Shown here: positions 16,058 to 28,415 of the stretch, in pieces
Position numbering within the stretch: position 1 is the first letter of the stretch
How the letters are laid out: every line of letters begins with the position of its first letter
Origin: Acidobacteriota bacterium
GTDB lineage: Bacteria > Acidobacteriota > Thermoanaerobaculia > UBA5066 > Gp7-AA6
Length of the DNA: 42,926 nucleotides
Direction: 5' to 3'
Assembly: GCA_003222385.1 (NCBI GenBank)
Contig: QHVV01000005.1
Span: forward strand, 1 to 42,926
Notes under the pieces: model-generated
Database searches by the model: none
Seen by the model: the letters and a program-made list of their open reading frames with translations, nothing else
Told to the model about the DNA's origin: nothing
Made by a program: the position numbers and the translations under genes

Positions 16058-16677
16058 CTCTCTCGTCCGGCGAGGAGCTCGTCGGAGAGCGGATGGCGGA
16101 AGAGCTGCTCGATGACGGCCGTCGAAATCGCCGCGACGTCGGCGCCCATCAGCGCCGCGTCGAGCACGTGGATCGGGTTGCGCAGCTCCGCGACCACGAT
16201 CTGCGTCTGGAAGCCGTAGTTGTCGTACACGCGGATGATCTGCTCGACTAAATCCATGCCGATCGAGCCGACGTCGTCGAGCGCACCCACGGCCGGAGCG
16301 ACGTAGCTGACGTTCGATTTCGCCGCGATCAGCGCCTGCGCCGCGGAGTAACAGCCGGCGGCGCACACGGCGACCTGGTCCTGCGCGAGCAGCCGGGCGA
16401 CCCGCATGGCCTCGGGCTGCGCCGGAAGCTGCACGACGATGTCCTTCCCGAGCTTCGCGAGCTCGCGCGCCTCCTTGTACATGCCCTTCGCGTCGGTCGA
16501 GACCGGGCCGACGCAGACCGGACCGTCGGTCAGCGAAGAGAGCTCGCGGGCGGCGCGGCGATAGTCGACTCCGGCCTTCTCCGCGGCGGCCGCCGAGAGC
16601 CAGACGCCGTCGAGAAGGCCCCATTCGCGCACCTTTTTCGCCTCGTCGGCGACGGCGCTCTCGAGAAAAAACCGCAT
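16054..16677 (-). CDS. Transaldolase/fructose-6-phosphate aldolase-like protein lacking catalytic residues
   Basis: A 207-aa protein that aligns by eye along its length with small transaldolases (TalC/FSA): GLLDGV, GMYKEARELAKLGKDIVV, YVAPAVGALDDVGS, VYDNYGFQTQIVVAELRNP and HVLDAALMGADVAA. The Schiff-base lysine (K85 in E. coli FsaA, 'VVKVP') is Q83 here (IVVQLPAQ). The TTNPS substrate loop is WLSAA, and the first catalytic Asp of 'LDT' is Glu (FFLES). It is therefore probably not an aldolase of the usual mechanism and may have been recruited for binding or regulation. It is coupled to DUF507. A -10-like TAGAAT (16695-16690) 12 bases ahead of the ATG suggests a very short leader. Confidence 0.8.
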   Translation of the reverse strand: MRFFLESAVADEAKKVREWGLLDGVWLSAAAAEKAGVDYRRAARELSSLTDGPVCVGPVSTDAKGMYKEARELAKLGKDIVVQLPAQPEAMRVARLLAQDQVAVCAAGCYSAAQALIAAKSNVSYVAPAVGALDDVGSIGMDLVEQIIRVYDNYGFQTQIVVAELRNPIHVLDAALMGADVAAISTAVIEQLFRHPLSDELLAGRER

Positions 16678-16698
16678 GGGTGGCGCGGGATTCTATCC

Positions 16699-16770
16699 GG
16701 GGACAGACCCCGATTTTGACTCGTCTCTCGCGGAGAGAATCGCCCGAGAGCAAAATTGGGGTCTGTCCCC
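16699..16770. repeat. GGGGACAG-type inverted repeat C (REP-like)
   Basis: 20-bp arms (16699-16718 and 16751-16770; GGGGACAGACCCC at the outer end) with one mismatch surround a 32-nt core holding its own TCTCTC/GAGAGA hairpin. It lies between gyrA and the transaldolase-like gene. Confidence 0.8.
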
Positions 16771-16780
16771 TATTTAACGG

Positions 16781-19404
16781 CTATTCCTCGTCTTCCAAGA
16801 ACGGCGTCGACTCGCCTGCCCCTTTGGGTCTCGGACCCTGAGTCCCGCCGTCCGGCGCATCCGGCACCGGCAGTGTAGCCTGCGGCTCTTCGTCTCCGTC
16901 CTCCGGCTCGGCGAGCTTCGCGACCGCGACGACGGAGTCGCCCTCCTCCAGGTTGATCAGCTTGACGCCCTGCGCGGCGCGGCCGGTCTCCCGGATGTCC
17001 CTGACCTTGATCCGGATGAGCATCCCGCTCTGCGTGATCAGGAGGAGCTGGTCGGCGTCGGTGACCGACTTGATTCCGGCGACTGGACCGTTCTTTTCGG
17101 TGACTCTGATGTTGATGACGCCGGAGCCGCCGCGCGCCTGGAAGCGGTACTCGGACGCCTCGGATCTCTTGCCGTACCCCTTCTCGGTGACCGTGAGGAG
17201 GTGGCCGTGCTCTTCGACCACTTCCATCTCGACGACGTAGTCCCCCTCTTTCTTCAGGTCGATTCCCCAGACGCCGGTCGTGTCGCGTCCCGTGGAACGG
17301 ACGTCCTTCTCGGCGAATCGGATGCCCTGGCCGAGATGCGTGCCGATGAAGATCTGCCGGGTTCCGTCTGTGACGCGAACCGAAAGGAGCTCGTCCCCCT
17401 TCTCGATGTTGATCGCGATGATGCCCCCGGATCGGACGTTCGAGTACGCCGAGAGAGCCGTTTTCTTGACGAGCCCCTGCTTGGTCGCGAACACGAGGAA
17501 CCGGTCTTCCGGGAAATCCTTCGTCGAAGCCAGCGCGACGACACGCTCGTTTGGGTCGAGGTTCAGCAGGTTGACGATCGCCTTGCCGCGCGTGGCGGGA
17601 CCGAGCTGCGGGACCTCGTAGACCTTGATCCAGTGCATCCGGCCGCGCGAGGTGAACGCGAGGATGTACGCGTGCGTCGAGGCGACGAAGAGATGCTCGA
17701 CGACGTCCTCTTCCTTGCCTTGCCGCCGCGGCGTTGCGCTCGATAGAGCGACAGGGGAGAGCGCTTGATGTAACCGCCTCGGGAGACCGTGATCACCATG
17801 TCCTCTTCGACGATCAGGTCCTCGATGTCGATGTCGGAGGCTTCGGCGACGATCTCCGTGCGCCGTTCGTCGCCGAACTGCTTCTTCACCTCGGAGAGCT
17901 CGTCGACGATGATGTCGAGGACGAGCTTCTCGGAGCCGAGGATCTCGCGCAGCTTCGCGATCAGGGTCAGGACTTCCTTGAATTCGGCGACGATCTTTTC
18001 CCGCTCGAGGCCGGTCAGCCGCTGCAAGCGCATCTCGAGAATCGCCTGGGCCTGGACGTCGTCGAGGCGGACGATCTCCTCTTTCTTCCCCTTCGCCGGC
18101 TCGGGAAGCTTCATTCCGGTGAACTTCTCGAGTCCGGCGCGGCTCATCGAGATCTCCGCGATCAACCGCTCCTTCGCTTCTTTCGGATCCTTCGACGCGC
18201 GAATGATCTTGATCACGAGTTCGATGTTCGCCAGCGCGAGCGCCAGGCCGCGCAGGAGGTGGGCGCGCTCCTCCGCCTTCTTGAGGTCGAACTGGGTGCG
18301 CCGGATGACGACCGCCTGGCGATGGTCGATGAAGTACCGGAGCAGATCGACGAGCGGCAGGACCTTCGGCTGGTTGTCGACGATCGCGAGGAAGATGATC
18401 CCGAAAGTCGACTGCATCGGGGTGAGCGCGTAGAGCTGGTTCAGCACGACCTGGGCGTTCTCGCCGCGCTTCAGCTCGACCACGACGCGGATTCCCTCGC
18501 GGCTCGTCTCGTCGCGGAGATCCGCGATGCCTTCGATCTTCTTGTCGTTGACGAGCTCCGCGATCCGCTCGACCAGCTTCGCTTTGTTGACCTGGTAAGG
18601 GATCTCGGTGATGACGATCGACTCCTTTTCGCCGCGCGCCGCTTTCTCGATCTGGGCGCGCGCGCGGACCTGCACGATTCCGCGGCCGGTCTTGTAGGCC
18701 TCGCGGATTCCGTCGGCGCCGTGGATGAAAGCGGCGGTGGGGAAGTCGGGGCCCGGCAGCTTGCGCATCAGCTGCCCGAGCGACGCGTCGGGCCGCCGAA
18801 TGAGCTCGATCGTCGCATCGACGACCTCGCCCAGGTTGTGCGGAGGGATGTTGGTCGCCATGCCGACCGCGATTCCGGTCGAGCCGTTGACGAGTAGGTT
18901 CGGAAACTTCGACGGAAGGACCGTCGGCTCCCGGGTGGATCCGTCATAGTTGGGGACCCAATCCACCGTTTCCTTGTCGATGTCGTCGCCGAGCAGCTCC
19001 GCGGCGACCCGCGTCAGACGGATCTCGGTGTACCGCATCGCCGCCGCGCTGTCGCCGTCGATCGACCCGAAGTTGCCCTGACCGTCGACGAGCGGGTAAC
19101 GCATGGAGAAGTCCTGCGCCATGCGAACGATCGTGTCGTAGACCGGGGCCTCTCCGTGCGGGTGATAGTTGCCGAGCACGTACCCGACGGTCCGCGCGGA
19201 TTTCTTGTGCGGCTTGTTGTGGAGATTCCCCTGCTCCCACATGCCGTAGAGGGAGCGGCGGTGGACCGGCTTCAGGCCGTCGCGCACGTCGGGGAGAGCG
19301 CGGCCGATGATGACCGACATCGCGTAGTCGAGGTAGGACCGGCGGACTTCCTCCTCGATCGTGACGGGGATGCGTTCTTCGGGGGTTAAGAGGTTGCTGC
19401 TCAT
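16781..19404 (-). CDS. gyrA: DNA gyrase subunit A (single-base frameshift in this sequence)
   Basis: The cleavage subunit of gyrase; the intact protein would be about 874 aa. The winged-helix region holds the catalytic Y125 in [12 protein letters not shown]; the GyrA box QRRGGK marks it as gyrase rather than topoisomerase IV. Reading from ATG 19404 the frame leaves the family right after QRRGGKA near 17724. A second frame resumes with [20 protein letters not shown] and runs to 16781 with the beta-pinwheel and an acidic tail. The length is one base short, consistent with GGCAAGG having lost a G. Because the gene is essential, an assembly error is likely. The quinolone-determining segment is [10 protein letters not shown]. 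It follows gyrB by 86 bp. Confidence 0.96.
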
Positions 19405-19413
19405 TTCCTATTT

Positions 19414-19450
19414 GTCATTCCGAGGAGCGGAGCGACGAGAGCACCGAGCG
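19414..19450 (-). repeat. GTCATTC-type intergenic repeat, copy 2
   Basis: GTCATTCCGAGGAGCGGAGC followed by GACGAGAGCACCGAGCG, between gyrA and gyrB. It shares about 24 of its first 28 bases with the copy at 42421. Confidence 0.6.
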
Positions 19451-19490
19451 CCGTCTGCGGACGTAAGCTTGCGAACGGCCGCAGTTCGCG

Positions 19491-23064
<3,574 letters not shown>

Positions 23065-23098
23065 GATCGTTCCCGGTCGGACGACTGCCGGACGTGCC

Positions 23099-24211
23099 TC
23101 AAAGCCTCATCGGCATGACGACGTACAGATAACGCGATGCGCCGTCGATTCCGCCCTCGGGGGAGCAGAGGCACTGCGTGTTCTCGTCCTTCAGCTCCAG
23201 GCGGACGCTCTCGGTCTCCGCCTCGTCGAAGAAGTCGAGAAGGTATTGCGCGTTCAGCCCGATCGACAGCGGCTCTCCGTCGTAGCGGATGTCGAGCGTC
23301 TCGCTCCCCTCACCGAGCTCCTGGCTCGCGGACGCGATCGTCAAGAGATCTTTCTCGAACGAGAGGCGGACGCCGCGCGCCCGCTCCGGCGAGAAGAGCG
23401 CGACGCGTCGAATCGCGGACTGGCAGGTGATCCGCGGGACGATGGCGACCTTGTCGTTTCCCTTGCCGAGGATTTTTTCGTAGTCGGGAAAGTTGACGTC
23501 CAGGAGTCGCGCGATCAATTGCCGGCTGCCCACGCGAAAGAGGAGATGGTTTTCGGAGTGCCGGATCTCGAGATCGCCGCCCTCGCCCGCGTCCATTTTC
23601 AGGATTTCGGCGAGCGCTTTCTTCGGGATGAGAACGTTCGGCAGCGTTCCCTTTCCGTTCTCGCGCGCGAAATCGACCAGCGCCAGGCGGTGTCCGTCGG
23701 TCGCGACGAGCTCGAACTCCTTCCCTTTCTCCTTGAGCAGCGCGCCCATGAGCTGGAAGCGCGTCTCCTCCGACGAGACCGCGTACAAGACCTTACGGGT
23801 CAGTCGCTTCCAGTCATCGAGCGGGAACGTCATCCCGCCCTTTCCCTCGACTTTCGGGACGGTCGGATAGTCCTCGGCCGGCTGGGCGACCAGCCGGAAG
23901 TTCGAGCGCTCGCACGTCACGCCGAGGTAGTGGTTTTCCATCAGCTTCAGGCGGACGTCGGCCTCCGGAAGGTTGCGGATCAAGTCGAAGAGCTTGCGCG
24001 CCGGCACCGTCACGGAACCGGGGCGCGACACGCGCGCCTCCGCGGAAGAGAGCAGCGTCAGATCGAGGTCCGTCGACGTCAGATCCAGGTGTCCGTCGGA
24101 CGCTTTGAGCAGGATGTTGGAGAGGATCGGAATGGTGTTTTTCCTCTCGACGACGCCCTGCATGAGCGCAAGCTCGTTCAGAAAATCGCCCCGTTTGAGC
24201 GTCAATTCCAT
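23099..24211 (-). CDS. dnaN: DNA polymerase III sliding clamp (beta subunit)
   Basis: A 370-aa protein of three clamp repeats. Recognisable segments include VVERKNTIPILSNILLKAS, LVATDGHRLAL and the C-terminal YLYVVMPMRL, where the hydrophobic pocket for clamp-binding peptides lies. It forms the ring that tethers polymerase III. The ATG is preceded by a strong GGAGGTGG. It is separated from dnaA by 241 bp that may hold part of the origin. Confidence 0.98.
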   Translation of the reverse strand: MELTLKRGDFLNELALMQGVVERKNTIPILSNILLKASDGHLDLTSTDLDLTLLSSAEARVSRPGSVTVPARKLFDLIRNLPEADVRLKLMENHYLGVTCERSNFRLVAQPAEDYPTVPKVEGKGGMTFPLDDWKRLTRKVLYAVSSEETRFQLMGALLKEKGKEFELVATDGHRLALVDFARENGKGTLPNVLIPKKALAEILKMDAGEGGDLEIRHSENHLLFRVGSRQLIARLLDVNFPDYEKILGKGNDKVAIVPRITCQSAIRRVALFSPERARGVRLSFEKDLLTIASASQELGEGSETLDIRYDGEPLSIGLNAQYLLDFFDEAETESVRLELKDENTQCLCSPEGGIDGASRYLYVVMPMRL

Positions 24212-24452
24212 CGGGGAAACCCACCTCCGAATTGAGAGAAAAGTCTATCACATGTAATTGTCGTAACAGTGCTGTGGAGGAATCGCGCGACCTCGGAAAA
24301 AGGCCCGAAAAACGGGGCTGAAACGCTCGTCGCGCGCTTGCGCGCAGTTGTGCCCGGCGGTCCGAAACGGGGACTTGCCGAACGCCGCGAAACGCGCTCG
24401 AACCGATGCGGAAAAACGCGAAGAGGAAGAACGATGCGCGAAGGCGAACCGT
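24212..24452. other. dnaA-dnaN gap: possible second origin segment
   Basis: This stretch contains no gene. An A/T-richer segment at about 24229-24269 (by eye) is a candidate unwinding element or dnaN promoter. One TTTTCCGCA is present on the minus strand (24415-24407), the same 9-mer found twice upstream of dnaA. The rest is unremarkable. Confidence 0.4.
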
Positions 24453-25775
24453 CTAGCGGTAAGGCTGCTGAAACGCCTCGATCACCTTGCGGAAATCCGG
24501 GTCGTCCTCGACTAATTTCTCGATCTTCTCGACGGAGTGCATGACGGTCGAATGGTGCTTGTCGTTGAACAGCCTTCCGATTTCCGGATACGAAAGACCG
24601 GTCAGGCGCCGGCAGAGGTACATCGCGACCTGCCGGGGAAAAGCGATCGGCTTCGCGTTGGTCTTCGCCTTCAGGTCCGACACGCGCAGCCCGTAGTGCG
24701 AGGCCACGGTTTTGAGGATTTCCGAAGGAATTGCCCGGTTTTCCTCCCGCCCGAGGATGTCGCGCAACGTTTCGCGCGCGAGCTCGACCGAGACCGGCTT
24801 TCCGGTGAGCGACGAGAACGCCAGGACCCGGTTCAGGCGGCCTTCGAGCTCCCGGACGTTCGATCGAACGGTTCCCGCGATGAAGAGCGCGACGTCGTTC
24901 GGGATCTCCGTCTTTTCGGCCGCCGCTTTCTTCCGCAGGATCGCCACTTTCATCTCCAGGTCCGGTGGCTGGATGTCGGCGATCAGACCCCACTCGAACC
25001 GGGAGCGGAGGCGTTCTTCGAGCGTCGGGATCTCCTTCGGCAACGCGTCGGACGTCACCACGATCTGCTTCTGCGCGTCGTGAAGCGCATTGAACGTGTA
25101 GAAGAACTCCTCCTGCGTCGAGTCCTTTCCCGCGATGAACTGGATGTCGTCCATCAGCAGCACGTCGAGCTCGCGATAACGGCTCTTGAACTCGTGCATC
25201 TTCTCGAACCGAAGCGCGTTGATGAGCTCGTTCAGGAACCGTTCCGCGGAGAGGTACATCACGCGCGCGCCGGGAGAGCGGCGCACGACTTCGTGCGCGA
25301 TCGCGTGAACCAGGTGGGTCTTGCCGAGCCCGACTCCGCCGTAGAGAAAGAGCGGGTTATAGGAGCGGGACGGCGATTCCGCGACGGCTCGAGCCGCTGC
25401 GTGCGCGAATTGGTTCGAGGAGCCGACGACGAACGTGTCGAAGGTGAAGCGCGGGTTCAGCACGAGGCCGCGCGGCTCCCGAATGGCCGCCGGTGGCATC
25501 GGCGCCGCTGCGGGGACGTCGATCGACGCGGCCTGAAAGCGGAAATCGAGCTCGGGAAAGCCGGCCGCGGCCGCCTCCCGCGCGAGGAGATCTCCGTGTC
25601 GCGCCCGGATCCAGTCGGCGAACGCGGAGTTCGGAACCGAGACGGTCAACGCCGCCTTCGAGTCGCCGGCAGGCTCGAACGAGACCTGCCGGGTCGGGGC
25701 GAACCACGTCTTCAGCTCCTTCGGGTCGAGCTTCCCCTCGAGATTCCTGACGATCGAAGACCAGATCTCGGTCAT
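24453..25775 (-). CDS. dnaA: Chromosomal replication initiator DnaA
   Basis: A 440-aa AAA+ initiator. Domain I is residues 1 to about 80, with a short linker to about 100. Domain III carries Walker A GGVGLGKT (146-153) and Walker B LLMDD (206-210). The domain IV helix-turn-helix contains the signature FNDKHHSTVMHSVEKIEKL, where most bacteria have GRDHTTV. The ATG at 25775 was chosen because domain I homology starts there (MTEIWSSIVRNLEGKL). The 5' leader from the predicted promoter spans the three DnaA-box-like 9-mers, so autorepression is likely. Confidence 0.98.
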   Translation of the reverse strand: MTEIWSSIVRNLEGKLDPKELKTWFAPTRQVSFEPAGDSKAALTVSVPNSAFADWIRARHGDLLAREAAAAGFPELDFRFQAASIDVPAAAPMPPAAIREPRGLVLNPRFTFDTFVVGSSNQFAHAAARAVAESPSRSYNPLFLYGGVGLGKTHLVHAIAHEVVRRSPGARVMYLSAERFLNELINALRFEKMHEFKSRYRELDVLLMDDIQFIAGKDSTQEEFFYTFNALHDAQKQIVVTSDALPKEIPTLEERLRSRFEWGLIADIQPPDLEMKVAILRKKAAAEKTEIPNDVALFIAGTVRSNVRELEGRLNRVLAFSSLTGKPVSVELARETLRDILGREENRAIPSEILKTVASHYGLRVSDLKAKTNAKPIAFPRQVAMYLCRRLTGLSYPEIGRLFNDKHHSTVMHSVEKIEKLVEDDPDFRKVIEAFQQPYR

Positions 25776-25788
25776 GTCTGGACCCCGG

Positions 25789-25819
25789 TTTTCCGCAAGT
25801 TTTCCGCAGCTGTGGAAAG
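25789..25819. other. Candidate oriC: three DnaA-box-like 9-mers at 11-bp spacing
   Basis: TTTTCCGCA at 25789-25797 and 25800-25808 on the plus strand, and CTTTCCACA on the minus strand at 25819-25811; the boxes start exactly 11 bp apart. The last two form a near-palindrome centred on CAGCTG. The consensus box is TTATCCACA, so these are variants. Strand polarity of all flanking genes switches here. Confidence 0.55.
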
Positions 25820-25853
25820 CCTGTCGGCGAGCCGCTGCCGTGGAAGGCGGCGG

Positions 25854-25881
25854 AGTATACACCCCGCCGGCGGGCCGTCCA
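25854..25881 (-). promoter_or_regulatory. Candidate dnaA promoter
   Basis: On the minus strand TGGACG (25881-25876), a 16-bp spacer and TATACT (25859-25854). A start near 25847 would give a leader of about 70 nt containing the DnaA-box cluster. Confidence 0.45.
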
Positions 25882-25897
25882 TGCACTCCGCATCGGC

Positions 25898-25926
25898 TTG
25901 ACTTCTCGGACCCCCGCACCTAGCAT
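25898..25926 (+). promoter_or_regulatory. Candidate rpmH promoter
   Basis: TTGACT (25898-25903), a 17-bp spacer and TAGCAT (25921-25926). The -10 ends 12 bases before the rpmH ATG, so the mRNA leader would be about 5-6 nt with no Shine-Dalgarno sequence. Confidence 0.6.
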
Positions 25927-25938
25927 GGCGCGTTTTTT

Positions 25939-26073
25939 ATGAAGCGGACCTATCAACCCAACAACCGGCGGCGACGGCGCACTCACGGGTTCCTCGTGCG
26001 CATGCGGACCCGCTCGGGACGCGCGGTGATCTCCGCGCGGCGGCGCAAGGGACGCAAGAAGCTCTCGGTGTGA
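25939..26073 (+). CDS. rpmH: 50S ribosomal protein L34
   Basis: A 44-aa, extremely Arg/Lys-rich protein: [18 protein letters not shown] at the start and [10 protein letters not shown] at the end, the invariant L34 layout. It is part of the large ribosomal subunit. It is the first gene to the right of the origin, and its stop overlaps the rnpA start (GTGA), the classic rpmH-rnpA pair. Confidence 0.97.
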   Translation: MKRTYQPNNRRRRRTHGFLVRMRTRSGRAVISARRRKGRKKLSV

Positions 26074-26501
26074 ACTCGGGCCCGGATCGCCGACGGGAGA
26101 CGTTCTCCCGCGACGACCGCCTTCGGAAACGACGGGAATTCGAAGAGTGCTACGCCTCCGGAGTGCGCGTCTCCGGGCGCCATCTCCAGCTTTTTCTGCT
26201 TCCGCCCTCGGGGACGGGGACGGCCTCCCGCGCGGCCTCCGCGGCGGCGACCGACCGCGCGCGGCTGGGGATCTCGGTCCCGCGCCGGGTCGGCGGAGCC
26301 GTCGTCCGCAACCGGGTGCGCCGGCGGATCCGGGAAATCTTCCGGCGGAGCCGGGAGCTCTTCGGCGGCCGGGGCGCGGACGTGGTCGTCAACGCGCGCC
26401 CGTCGGCTTCCGAGGCGACGTTTACGGAGCTGTCCGACGAGTACCGAACGCTCCTCGCGAAGAGCCTTTCCCGCCCCCCGCGGAATCGACGCTCCGGATG
26501 A
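26070..26501 (+). CDS. rnpA: Ribonuclease P protein component
   Basis: A 143-aa basic protein that assists the RNase P RNA in 5' tRNA maturation. The conserved RNR helix is seen in [28 protein letters not shown] precedes it and DVVVNARP follows. An Ala/Arg-rich insert (about 47-68) lengthens it beyond the usual 110-120 aa. The GTG start overlaps the rpmH stop and its own stop overlaps the yidD ATG. Confidence 0.94.
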   Translation: MNSGPDRRRETFSRDDRLRKRREFEECYASGVRVSGRHLQLFLLPPSGTGTASRAASAAATDRARLGISVPRRVGGAVVRNRVRRRIREIFRRSRELFGGRGADVVVNARPSASEATFTELSDEYRTLLAKSLSRPPRNRRSG

Positions 26502-26716
26502 GCGCGGGCGCCCGCGCCGCCTCTGCGGCCCTGCGTTTCTACAAGGCCGCAGTCTCGCCTTTCCTGCCGCGCGCCTGCCGGTACGAGCCGACCTGCTCGG
26601 TCTACGCCCGCGAGGCGATCGATCGCTACGGTTTCCGGCGGGGCGCCTGGCTCGCCCTTTCCCGGCTCGTCCGCTGCCACCCGTTCCGTCCGGGCGGGTT
26701 CGACCCGGTCCCGTGA
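26498..26716 (+). CDS. yidD: Membrane protein insertion efficiency factor YidD
   Basis: A 72-aa protein with the family pattern [36 protein letters not shown] and [13 protein letters not shown], including the three conserved Cys. It is membrane-associated through an amphipathic helix in other bacteria and helps YidC-dependent insertion. ATGA overlap with rnpA; yidC follows after 40 bp. Confidence 0.95.
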   Translation: MSAGARAASAALRFYKAAVSPFLPRACRYEPTCSVYAREAIDRYGFRRGAWLALSRLVRCHPFRPGGFDPVP

Positions 26717-26756
26717 GCGCGGAAGCCTCCGGACGAATCGGGCGCGCGTAAACGAC

Positions 26757-28391
26757 GTGGAAAAACGCCTGCTGCTCGCGGCTCTCCTGTCTCTCGGGAT
26801 CCTCCTGCTCTGGGAGTGGATCGGGCCGCGACCGCCCCGGCGCGCGCCGCTGCCGGTTCCGACGCCGGGGGCCCTCGTCCTTCCGACCCCGGCGGCCTCT
26901 GCGGAGCCGTCTCCCTCTCCCGGAACCGTGCGGATCGCGGGAACGCAGGAGGGCCTGACGACACTCGAGAACGACGTCGCCCGGGCAACGTTCTCCAACC
27001 GCGGAGCGGTGTTGACGTCCTTCGTCCTGCTCAAACACACCGACGAGCAGAAGCGGCCCCTGGAGCTCGTCCGCAACCTGCCCGATCCGGCCGCGAAGCC
27101 GCTCGCCGTCGTTTTCCCGTCGAAACCGGACCTGACCCGGCTCTCTTCGAGTGCGCTGTACGCCGTCGAGTCGGGTCCCGGCCGGACCGTGCGTTTCCAG
27201 TACGGGGACGAGCGGCTGACGGTGACGAAAGAGGTGCGGCTCCTCGACGGATATCTCTTCGACGTTCGGGTTTCCGTGGCGGGTCCGGAGTTCGCGCTCT
27301 TAGTCGGGACGGGGCTGCGCAACCCGACGGTGAACGAGCGCGCGTCCCGTTACGTGATGCCGCCGACCGGCATCGCGAGCGTCGGCGGAGGGATCGAGCG
27401 CATCCCCGCCCGGAAGCTGGAGAGAGAGACCGCATTGCCGCTGCCGCCGAACGGGTTCGTGGGGATCGAGGACAACTATTTCCTGATGGCTCTGGTTCCG
27501 AAGCAGGCCGCGACGGCGAGGCTCTTCCCGGTGGCCCTGCCGGTCGCGTCGGGGGAGCCGGCGGCGAAGGCCGAGAAGCCCGAACCGATCGTCTCCGCCG
27601 GCGTGTCTTCCTCCGGGACGCTCGAGGCGCGCGCCTTCTTCGGACCCAAGGACGTCGCGATCCTGGAGAGCACCGGCCTCGGCCTCGAACGCACCGTCAA
27701 CTTCGGCTGGTTCGGGATCCTCGCGCGGCCGCTCCTGTGGCTCTTGAAGAAGGCGTACGCGTGGTCCGGGAACTTCGGGCTCGCGATCCTGCTCGTCACG
27801 CTCCTGATCCGGATCCTCCTCTTCCCGCTGATGCACAAGAGCTACGCCTCGATGAAGAAGATGCAGAAACTCGCGCCCAAGATGAACACCATCCGGGACC
27901 GCTACAAGAAGGCGAAGACCGACGCGGCGCAGCGCGCCAAGATGAACCAGGAGTTGATGGCGCTCTATCAGGCCGAGGGTTACAACCCGATGAGCGGCTG
28001 CTTTCCGGTGCTGCTGCAGCTCCCGATCCTCGTCGCGTTCTACAACGTGCTGTCGCGCGCAGTCGAGCTCCGCCACGCCCCGTTCGTGCTCTGGATTCAC
28101 GACCTCTCGGCCGTGGACCGCAGCTACCTGCTGCTCATCCTGATGATCGTCACGATGTACATCCAGCAGGCGATGACGCCTTCGACCGTCGACCCGATGC
28201 AGAAGAAGATCTTCATGGCGATGCCGCTGTTGTGGGGCTTCATGCTGAAGGACATGCCGTCCGGTCTCGTCCTCTACTGGCTCTTCTCGAACGTTCTGAC
28301 GATCCTCCAGCAGATGTTGATCAACCGGATGGGGCGGGACGACGACGCCGGAACGCGCAAGCCCGCACGCGTGAAGATGGCCAGGGCTTAG
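26757..28391 (+). CDS. yidC: Membrane protein insertase YidC
   Basis: A 544-aa inner-membrane insertase of the long Gram-negative type. The N-terminal anchor is RLLLAALLSLGILLLWEWIG, followed by a Pro-rich linker and a periplasmic beta domain (about 60-330). The five-helix insertase core has NFGLAILLVTLLIRILLFPL, a coiled cytoplasmic hairpin (KKMQKLAPKMNTIRDRYKKA) and NPMSGCFPVLLQLPI. The GTG start lacks a clear Shine-Dalgarno sequence. The long periplasmic domain supports an outer-membrane-bearing cell. Confidence 0.97.
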   Translation: MEKRLLLAALLSLGILLLWEWIGPRPPRRAPLPVPTPGALVLPTPAASAEPSPSPGTVRIAGTQEGLTTLENDVARATFSNRGAVLTSFVLLKHTDEQKRPLELVRNLPDPAAKPLAVVFPSKPDLTRLSSSALYAVESGPGRTVRFQYGDERLTVTKEVRLLDGYLFDVRVSVAGPEFALLVGTGLRNPTVNERASRYVMPPTGIASVGGGIERIPARKLERETALPLPPNGFVGIEDNYFLMALVPKQAATARLFPVALPVASGEPAAKAEKPEPIVSAGVSSSGTLEARAFFGPKDVAILESTGLGLERTVNFGWFGILARPLLWLLKKAYAWSGNFGLAILLVTLLIRILLFPLMHKSYASMKKMQKLAPKMNTIRDRYKKAKTDAAQRAKMNQELMALYQAEGYNPMSGCFPVLLQLPILVAFYNVLSRAVELRHAPFVLWIHDLSAVDRSYLLLILMIVTMYIQQAMTPSTVDPMQKKIFMAMPLLWGFMLKDMPSGLVLYWLFSNVLTILQQMLINRMGRDDDAGTRKPARVKMARA

Positions 28392-28415
28392 AGAGAAGCT
28401 CGAGGAGATGGAGCG

